The notes beneath the pieces were generated by a model. It saw only the letters and a program-made list of their open reading frames with translations. It was not told where the DNA came from and did not search any database. A DNA stretch of 11,610 nucleotides, taken from the NCBI GenBank assembly GCA_964621215.1, contig CAZULF010000068.1, positions 1 to 11,610 of the forward strand, given 5' to 3'. Of the stretch, positions 5,765-11,610 are shown piece by piece (position 1 is the stretch's first letter; each line of letters begins with the position of its first letter). This DNA comes from CAZULF01 sp964621215 (lineage in GTDB: Bacteria > Pseudomonadota > Gammaproteobacteria > UBA1113). Both the position numbers and the translations under genes were made by a program.

Positions 5765-6903
5765 CCCAAGTTATCCATGCTGGCCAAACGCCTGATCCCA
5801 GCACTGGCGCGGTGATGCAGCCAATTTATGCCACATCCACCTACGCTCAATCCAGCCCGGGACTACATCAGGGGTACGAATATTCACGTACACAAAACCC
5901 TACTCGGATGGCCTATGAACGATGCATTGCTGCATTAGAAGGTGGAGAAAAGGGGTTCGCTTTTGCCTCCGGTATGGCGGCTATTGCGACTACGCTTGAG
6001 TTATTAGACCATGGTGATCATGTGATTGCGATGGATGATTTATACGGCGGAACATTTCGCTTGTTTGATAAAGTACGTCAACGCTCAGCCGGTTTACACT
6101 TTTCCTTTGTGGATATGACGAAACCGGAAGATATCGAGCAGGCTATACAGCCAAATACGCGCATGCTATGGGTAGAAACTCCTACAAACCCATTACTCAA
6201 ATTAGTTGATCTACAACAAGTGATTGCTATTGGACAAAAGCACAACTTGCTGGTTGTGGTGGATAACACTTTTGCTACACCCATGCTACAACAGCCATTG
6301 TCTTATGGTTGCGATATCGTAGTCCACTCCGCCACAAAATACATTAACGGCCACTCAGATGTCATTAATGGTATCGTTGTGGTTAATAATAAGCCCGAAC
6401 TGGCAGAAAAAATGGCTTTCCTACAAAATTCTATTGGTGCGGTTGCCGGGCCGTTTGATAGTTTTCTCGCCTTACGTGGTGTGAAAACATTAGCACTCCG
6501 CATGCAACGACATTGTGAATCGGCTTTAATCTTGGCCGCGTGGCTGGAACAACATCCTAAAATAGAAAATGTCATTTATCCTGGCCTTGCGAGCCACCCA
6601 CAACATGAACTAGCCAAACGACAATTACGCGGCGGTTTCGGTGGCATGATTAGTATGACGGTAAAAGGCGGCTTAGCTTCATCCACTCATTTCCTTGAAG
6701 CATGTAAATTATTTACCTTAGCTGAAAGCTTGGGTGGAGTTGAAAGCTTGATTGAACATCCGGCCATTATGACACATGCTTCAATTCCAGCTGCAACACG
6801 GGCGGCAATGGGAATCAATGATGGATTTGTGCGATTATCCGTTGGTATTGAGGATGTAAACGATTTGAAGAATGATCTTGCTAATGCATTGGAGGCAGCA
6901 TGA
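5740..6903 (+). CDS. metB: Cystathionine gamma-synthase / gamma-lyase family PLP enzyme
   Basis: A 387-residue Cys/Met-metabolism PLP-dependent enzyme of the usual length. Visible marks: YEYSRTQNPTR at 46-56 (Y48 and R50 contact the cofactor of the neighbouring subunit), SGMAAI at 77-82, DDLYGGT at 99-105, VVVDNTFATP at 172-181 with D175 facing the pyridine nitrogen, and SATKYINGHSD at 197-207 with K200 as the PLP Schiff-base lysine. The C-terminal LGGVESLIEHPA motif is typical of gamma-synthases and gamma-lyases rather than the beta-lyase MetC. The enzyme should act in transsulfuration, making cystathionine from an O-acyl-homoserine plus cysteine (MetB) or cleaving it to cysteine; sequence reading alone cannot separate the two, so the symbol is provisional. 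Its stop overlaps the lnt start (ATGA, 6900-6903), implying co-transcription. Confidence 0.9.
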   Translation: MPKPYHLATQVIHAGQTPDPSTGAVMQPIYATSTYAQSSPGLHQGYEYSRTQNPTRMAYERCIAALEGGEKGFAFASGMAAIATTLELLDHGDHVIAMDDLYGGTFRLFDKVRQRSAGLHFSFVDMTKPEDIEQAIQPNTRMLWVETPTNPLLKLVDLQQVIAIGQKHNLLVVVDNTFATPMLQQPLSYGCDIVVHSATKYINGHSDVINGIVVVNNKPELAEKMAFLQNSIGAVAGPFDSFLALRGVKTLALRMQRHCESALILAAWLEQHPKIENVIYPGLASHPQHELAKRQLRGGFGGMISMTVKGGLASSTHFLEACKLFTLAESLGGVESLIEHPAIMTHASIPAATRAAMGINDGFVRLSVGIEDVNDLKNDLANALEAA

Positions 6904-8387
6904 ATAAGCGCTCTCCACAAGCAAGAAAAGAGAACATGAAAGCACGTGGGAAAGAGTTCTTTCTTTTATTCACCGGCGCCCTACTCACTCTCGCTTTCGC
7001 GCCATTTCACCAAGCATGGCTAGCTTTTATTGCCCCAGCTATTTTATTAGGTTGTTGTTTACATGCCTCTAAAAAACAAGCCCTCTGGTATGGCTGGTTA
7101 TTTGGTTTGGGCTTTTTTGGCACCAGTGTGTCTTGGGTTTATATCAGCATCCACACTTTTGGTGACACCAATGCCTTCTTAGCTGCATTCTTAACGCTTT
7201 TGTTTGTCATGTTCTTCGCCCTCTTTACCGCCTTTATTGGTTTAGTTAGTAATATTTGCATCGGTAACCAACGTTTTAACTTTTGGCTGACGCTGTTTCT
7301 ATTTCCTTTAATTTGGATCGCCAGTGAATGGCTACGTAGCTGGGTTGGCACTGGATTTCCGTGGGTATTTTTGGGATACAGTCAATTAGATACCCCACTA
7401 CGCGGGTATGTCCCGTTAATTGGCATTTATGGTGAAAGTTATTTAACGGTTTTGTGTGCGGTATTCGTCTATGGCATGAGTCGAAAAGAGCAGCTATTTC
7501 GTGTTGCTTCATTTTGGTTAATTCGATTAGCTTTATTAATCGCATTAGGCGCTATTTTCGCCGGCGGTTATTTATTAAATAAAATCCATTGGACTCACCC
7601 CATCGATAAACCTATCACGGTCAGTTTAATACAAGGCAATATTTCGCAAACAGTAAAATGGGATGAGCAAAACTTTATTAACATTTTGCAAACATATCAA
7701 CGCTTGACACAACCTGAGTTGGGACAAAATTTAATTATCTGGCCCGAAGGCGCTATCCCTGCGCCGTCGCATTACGTACCCGACTATCTTGCTATGATCG
7801 ATAAAATGGTACGCACAAATGGCAGTACTTTGTTGCTAGGAACCTTTGTGGAAGAGGATCCAGAACACATTTATAATGGCATTCTTTCATTAGGAAATGA
7901 CATTAATACCGGTTACGAAAAACGCCATCTAGTACCTTTTGGTGAATTTGTGCCCTTTTCTAAGCTACTACATGGATTAATTAATTTCTTTAATCTACCG
8001 ATGTCTGATTTAAGCAAAGGCGCTCCCGATCAACCGCTGATAAAAGTAGGTCAGCTGACTATCAGTGCCAGCATTTGTTATGAAATTGCCTACCCTTCAT
8101 TGATTTGGCACCAGGTCAGTGCTGCTAATTTATTGCTTAATGTTAGTGACGATAGCTGGTTTGATGATTCCATCGCTTCACCACAACAGCTTCAGATTAG
8201 CCAAATGCGCGCCCTGGAAACTGGCCGACAAATGTTAGTCAGTAATAACAACGGCATCACGGCCTTGATCGACGCCCAAGGCAATGTGGTCGCCCGCTTG
8301 CCCATGGATGAAGAAGGTATTTTGCGGGTAATGGCGCAGGGATATGAGGGTGAAACCCCTTTGGTAAAGCTGTATCAGATGTTTTAG
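6900..8387 (+). CDS. lnt: Apolipoprotein N-acyltransferase
   Basis: This inner-membrane enzyme transfers an acyl chain from phospholipid to the N-terminal cysteine of lipoproteins, the last step before Lol export. The protein has 495 residues. An N-terminal block of hydrophobic segments (about 19-230) includes SWVYISIHTFG and GTGFPWVFLGYSQ, both typical of Lnt. The nitrilase-like periplasmic domain follows from about 238. The catalytic triad is present: E283 in IIWPEGAIP, K341 in YEKRHLVPFGEF, and C393 in SICYEIAYP. The start ATG at 6900 overlaps the upstream stop and has GGAGG only 4 nt before it; M13 (6936) is a possible alternative. The protein ends at ...GYEGETPLVKLYQMF. In E. coli Lnt a final membrane helix follows this point; here it is missing, and a REP copy begins 10 bp after the stop. 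The enzyme core looks intact. Confidence 0.95.
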   Translation: MNKRSPQARKENMKARGKEFFLLFTGALLTLAFAPFHQAWLAFIAPAILLGCCLHASKKQALWYGWLFGLGFFGTSVSWVYISIHTFGDTNAFLAAFLTLLFVMFFALFTAFIGLVSNICIGNQRFNFWLTLFLFPLIWIASEWLRSWVGTGFPWVFLGYSQLDTPLRGYVPLIGIYGESYLTVLCAVFVYGMSRKEQLFRVASFWLIRLALLIALGAIFAGGYLLNKIHWTHPIDKPITVSLIQGNISQTVKWDEQNFINILQTYQRLTQPELGQNLIIWPEGAIPAPSHYVPDYLAMIDKMVRTNGSTLLLGTFVEEDPEHIYNGILSLGNDINTGYEKRHLVPFGEFVPFSKLLHGLINFFNLPMSDLSKGAPDQPLIKVGQLTISASICYEIAYPSLIWHQVSAANLLLNVSDDSWFDDSIASPQQLQISQMRALETGRQMLVSNNNGITALIDAQGNVVARLPMDEEGILRVMAQGYEGETPLVKLYQMF

Positions 8388-8397
8388 CCCTCTCTCC

Positions 8398-8432
8398 GTA
8401 GCCCGCATTTCGCTTCGCTCCATCCAGGCTAC
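8398..8432. repeat. Single GTAG REP unit after lnt
   Basis: The element starts GTAGCCCGCATTTCGCTTCG and ends CCATCCAGGCTAC. Read on the minus strand it matches the units at 365 and 1173 (GTAGCCTGGATGGAGCGAAG) with a few changes in its second half. Unlike those copies it closes with CTAC, so it is a full terminal palindrome. It lies 10 bp past the lnt stop codon. Confidence 0.85.
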
Positions 8433-8457
8433 CACGACAAATCCGAGGAATGGCCCC

Positions 8458-8486
8458 TTGCCAGCTCCGCATCGCTGAGTTATGCT
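8458..8486 (+). promoter_or_regulatory. Likely sigma70 promoter for leuS-lptE-holA
   Basis: TTGCCA (8458-8463, one mismatch from TTGACA), a 17-bp spacer, then TATGCT (8481-8486, four of six). Transcription would start near 8493, giving a leader of about 33 nt before the leuS ATG. The site lies just downstream of the REP unit, in the only sizeable gap on this strand. Confidence 0.55.
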
Positions 8487-8525
8487 TGCTCAAGCTCTTT
8501 TTTCAACTAATTGTGAACTAAAAAT

Positions 8526-11015
8526 ATGATGCAAGCGCATTACCCAGCCAAGGCTATTGAACAACAAACCCAGGAATTCTGGGAACAACACCAATCTTTT
8601 GCCGTTAACGAAGACATTAGCAAAGAAAAATTCTATTGTCTCGCTATGTTCCCCTACCCTAGCGGTCACCTCCATATGGGCCATGTACGTAATTACACGC
8701 TGCCAGATATAGTGGGTCGCTATCAGCGCATGTTAGGTAAGAATGTTTTACAACCGATGGGATGGGATGCTTTTGGCTTACCGGCAGAAAATGCCGCATT
8801 GAAAAATCAGACAGCTCCCAGTGAATGGACGCGTAGCAATATTACCCGCATGCGTGAACAATTAAAAAGCTTAGGGATGGGGTATGATTGGCGACGTGAA
8901 TTAACCACCTGTGATCCCACTTATTATAAATGGGAACAATGGCTGTTTATCCGCATGTTTAAGAAAGGCCTTGTGTATAAGAAAAACTCGGTAGTCAATT
9001 GGGATCCGGTCGATCAAACCGTGCTAGCCAATGAACAAGTCATCAACGGCTGTGGTTGGCGCTCGGGTGCGCCGATTGAGCGGCGTGAAATTCCGCAATG
9101 GTTTATACGCATCACAGATTACGCTGATGAATTATTGCAAGATTTAGACAAGCTACCCGGTTGGCCAGAGCAAGTTAAAACCATGCAACGCAACTGGATT
9201 GGTCGGTCTGAAGGCGTGCAGTTGAATTTCGATGTAACTGATCATACCGAAAAATTAAGTATATTCACTACCCGCGCCGATACGTTATTTGGCGTAACGT
9301 TTATCTCCATTGCACCGCAACATCCACTCGCCCAACTAGCTGCAAAAACTGACACGCATATCGCTGATTTTGTTGCAGCCTGTAATAAAACTAAAGTCGC
9401 TGAAGCTGACATGGCGACCATGGAAAAATTAGGTGTTGCCACTCCGTTTTTTGCACTACATCCTTTTACCGGTGAAAAATTACCGATTTGGATCGCTAAC
9501 TTTGTGATGATGGATTACGGTACCGGTGCGGTCATGTCCGTGCCCGCACACGATCAACGCGATTTTGAATTTGCACATAAATATGATTTACCCATTAAAC
9601 AAGTCATCACACCTGCTGCCGATCAAGTTTGTAATCTTGATAAAGCCGCTTTTGGTGATTACGGTATATTAACGGATTCGAATGAGTTTAGCGGATTGGA
9701 CTCAGCCACGGCAATTGATCGCATTGCTGAAGCGTTGATACAAAAGCATCAAGGTAGCAAACAAATACACTACCGTTTACGCGATTGGGGTGTTTCACGC
9801 CAACGTTATTGGGGCGCACCCATTCCTATGATTTATTGTCAGGACTGTGGTGATGTACCTGTGCCCGAAGCAGATTTACCCGTGATTTTACCGGAAAATA
9901 TTAAGCTGAAAGATCCGGGTTCTCCATTAAAATCTATGCCAGAATTTTACGAAGTCACTTGCCCACAATGTGGAAAAGCAGCGCGACGTGAAACGGATAC
10001 CTTCGATACTTTTATGGAATCTTCCTGGTATTACTCGCGTTTTGCCAGTTACAACCAAGAAGATGCTATTCTGGATGATCGTGCAAAATATTGGACACCT
10101 GTCGATCAATACATCGGTGGGATAGAACATGCTATTTTACATTTACTCTATGCACGTTTCTTCCATAAAATATTACGCGATGAAGGTTTCCTCAATTCCG
10201 ACGAACCGTTTACTCATTTACTCACGCAAGGCATGGTGTTAAAAGATGGCGTAAAAATGTCGAAATCCAAAGGCAATACGGTGGATCCACAACCTTTGAT
10301 CGAACAATATGGCGCTGACACGGTGCGTTTGTTTATGACTTTTGCTGCACCACCAGAGCTATCATTAGAATGGTCCGATAGTGCGGTAGCTGGCTGTTAT
10401 CGTTATCTCAATCGCTTATATAATTTGGCTTATCAACATCATCAAACGTTACGTGATTTCAATCAAATCAATAATAGCTTTGCTGGCGATGGTTTAAATT
10501 GGCAACAAGCCAGTGACGATACAAAGAATCAACGTCGTCAAATTCATGAAATATTGAATCAAGTGCGATACGATTATGAGCGACAGCAATTTAATACGGT
10601 TGTGTCTGGTTGTATGAAATTTCTAAATATTTTAGAAAAAATTGATCCTGCAACGAGTCAATTCGATTTAGCAACGCTCAATGAGGGTATGAGTTTCCTA
10701 CTCCGCACATTAGCCCCTATCGCACCACATATTACTCACTCGTTATGGCGAGATTTAAGTTTTGGTGAAAATATTCTTATCGCTAAATGGCCGAAGCCTG
10801 ATAGCACGGCATTGCAAGCAGATACGATGAAGCTAATTATTCAAATTAATGGGAAACTACGTGGTGATATGCAAGTCGCGACGACGGCAGATGAAGAAAG
10901 TATTAAACAACAGGCATTAGCTCATCCTGATATTCTGCGGATGATGGGAGATAAACCGTGTTTGAAAATCATTTATGTGCCGCGTAAATTGGTGAATATT
11001 GTGGTGGGAGTATAA
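8526..11015 (+). CDS. leuS: Leucyl-tRNA synthetase
   Basis: A class I synthetase of 829 residues that charges tRNA-Leu in the cytoplasm. The HIGH motif is HMGH at 50-53 within PYPSGHLHMGH, and KMSKS is at 577-581. The CP1 editing domain is present with TTRADT at 248-253 and the conserved Asp D343 in VPAHDQRDFEFA, so mischarged isoleucine/valine/norvaline products should be cleared. A zinc-binding insert has two CxxC pairs (C438/C441 and C479/C482). The C-terminal domain holds QINGKLRGDMQV and ends with KIIYVPRKLVNIVVG as usual. The gene starts ATGATG, so the first or second Met could be used; the region before it is AT-rich with no clear Shine-Dalgarno. lptE follows 2 bp after the stop. Confidence 0.98.
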   Translation: MMQAHYPAKAIEQQTQEFWEQHQSFAVNEDISKEKFYCLAMFPYPSGHLHMGHVRNYTLPDIVGRYQRMLGKNVLQPMGWDAFGLPAENAALKNQTAPSEWTRSNITRMREQLKSLGMGYDWRRELTTCDPTYYKWEQWLFIRMFKKGLVYKKNSVVNWDPVDQTVLANEQVINGCGWRSGAPIERREIPQWFIRITDYADELLQDLDKLPGWPEQVKTMQRNWIGRSEGVQLNFDVTDHTEKLSIFTTRADTLFGVTFISIAPQHPLAQLAAKTDTHIADFVAACNKTKVAEADMATMEKLGVATPFFALHPFTGEKLPIWIANFVMMDYGTGAVMSVPAHDQRDFEFAHKYDLPIKQVITPAADQVCNLDKAAFGDYGILTDSNEFSGLDSATAIDRIAEALIQKHQGSKQIHYRLRDWGVSRQRYWGAPIPMIYCQDCGDVPVPEADLPVILPENIKLKDPGSPLKSMPEFYEVTCPQCGKAARRETDTFDTFMESSWYYSRFASYNQEDAILDDRAKYWTPVDQYIGGIEHAILHLLYARFFHKILRDEGFLNSDEPFTHLLTQGMVLKDGVKMSKSKGNTVDPQPLIEQYGADTVRLFMTFAAPPELSLEWSDSAVAGCYRYLNRLYNLAYQHHQTLRDFNQINNSFAGDGLNWQQASDDTKNQRRQIHEILNQVRYDYERQQFNTVVSGCMKFLNILEKIDPATSQFDLATLNEGMSFLLRTLAPIAPHITHSLWRDLSFGENILIAKWPKPDSTALQADTMKLIIQINGKLRGDMQVATTADEESIKQQALAHPDILRMMGDKPCLKIIYVPRKLVNIVVGV

Positions 11016-11017
11016 TT

Positions 11018-11560
11018 GTGTCAGCTTTATCGCGTTTGCGTTTCTGCCTATTGAGTTGTTTACTCGCCATTGGCTTAGTGGTATCTGGATGCGGTTTCCA
11101 TCTGCGTGGTTCGTTACCCTTGTCGACAGACCTCAAAATATTAGCTATCAATAGTTCCAGTCCTTATGGTCCCCTCACACTACAGTTAAAACAAATCCTG
11201 AAATCAATGGGAGCGCAAGTTGTTGCTACAGAAAACCATCCGCCTATAACTATTTACATCGACAATGAAGGATTTACTCAAAACAGTGTGACTCAAAGTG
11301 CGAGCTTTAGTGTGCAACAATATATGATGTTTTATACTGTCAATTATCATGTGGTAGACAAAGCAGGCCGCACTATATTCGGTCCTAAAACCATTACTAT
11401 AAAACAATTATATTCCGTCAACCAAAATCAAGTGTTAAGTACGGATGCACAGCTACAAAACTTACAACAACAAATGCAACAAACCGCTGTGTATCAAATA
11501 TTATCTCAATTGAATTCGGCTGAAGCGAAAGCCGCTTTCGCTAAAATACCAAAGTCATGA
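11018..11560 (+). CDS. lptE: LPS-assembly lipoprotein LptE
   Basis: An outer-membrane lipoprotein that plugs and assists the LptD barrel in placing LPS on the cell surface. It has 180 residues. A lipoprotein signal peptide ends in the lipobox VVSGC with C25 as the acylated residue, followed at once by GFHLRG, the hallmark start of mature LptE. The Gln-rich C-terminal helix (NQVLSTDAQLQNLQQQMQQ) is also typical. The start is GTG at 11018, chosen because GGGAG (11006-11010, inside the leuS end) lies 7 nt upstream and the signal peptide begins here. The stop overlaps the holA start by ATGA. Its maturation needs Lnt, encoded in this same window. Confidence 0.95.
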   Translation: MSALSRLRFCLLSCLLAIGLVVSGCGFHLRGSLPLSTDLKILAINSSSPYGPLTLQLKQILKSMGAQVVATENHPPITIYIDNEGFTQNSVTQSASFSVQQYMMFYTVNYHVVDKAGRTIFGPKTITIKQLYSVNQNQVLSTDAQLQNLQQQMQQTAVYQILSQLNSAEAKAAFAKIPKS

Positions 11561-11610
11561 AATTACGTTTTGAACAGTTATCTCAACATTTGGCGCAACA
11601 ACTAGCCCCC
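11557..11610 (+). CDS. holA: DNA polymerase III delta subunit, N-terminal start (runs off the window)
   Basis: Only 18 codons are visible: MKLRFEQLSQHLAQQLAP. This matches the usual HolA N-terminus (MKLRxEQL..HL...LAP), and its place directly after leuS-lptE is the conserved gammaproteobacterial order. HolA is the clamp-loader subunit that opens the beta clamp. The ATG at 11557 overlaps the lptE stop, suggesting translational coupling. Confidence 0.85.
   Translation, partial: MKLRFEQLSQHLAQQLAP

Noticed and set aside
8235..8493. Two short minus-strand frames (one with MERSEMRA, the other with SLDGAKRN)
   Set aside because: They are antisense to the end of lnt and are produced by the REP unit at 8398-8432.

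Overview
This window looks like chromosomal DNA of a gammaproteobacterium of moderately low GC. The evidence is a GacA/UvrY/LetA-type response regulator, an lnt gene, and the order leuS-lptE-holA, which is characteristic of that class. The style (AT-leaning codons, a large orphan multi-membrane protein, dispersed GTAG palindromes) would suit Legionellales or related host-associated lineages. That placement is inference; no 16S or other phylogenetic marker was analysed.

Left part (1-1146, minus strand): the first 57 codons of a GacA-family response regulator, a complete tRNA-Ser(UGA) only 28 bp upstream of it, a paired inverted repeat, and a family 4 (Fe-S) uracil-DNA glycosylase. A second inverted repeat pair and a symmetric -10 box separate the glycosylase from the divergent rmuC gene (1317-2561, plus). 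rmuC converges on a small periplasmic DUF2147 protein (2610-3071, minus), with a perfect 21-bp palindrome between them.

Middle (3242-5764, minus): an approximately 817-840 residue protein with about ten predicted membrane segments, an acidic N-terminal linker and a long Ser/Arg-rich tail. I recognise no family for it, and it is the least explained gene here. Its 5' end abuts or overlaps the divergent plus-strand gene for a cystathionine gamma-synthase/lyase family enzyme (5740-6903).

Right part (5740-11610, plus): the PLP enzyme overlaps lnt (apolipoprotein N-acyltransferase) by ATGA. After a repeat-bearing gap with a good sigma70-like promoter come leuS, lptE and the start of holA, closely packed or overlapping as an operon. 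lnt and lptE both serve envelope biogenesis (lipoprotein acylation and LPS assembly); leuS and holA serve translation and replication.

The unifying non-coding theme is a family of GTAG-headed REP-like palindromes at four places (365-495, 1171-1254, 2561-2606, 8398-8432). Three of the four lie 0-10 nt after a stop codon. No REP-associated transposase (RAYT) is present in the window. I found no CRISPR array, toxin-antitoxin pair, phage gene or complete IS element.
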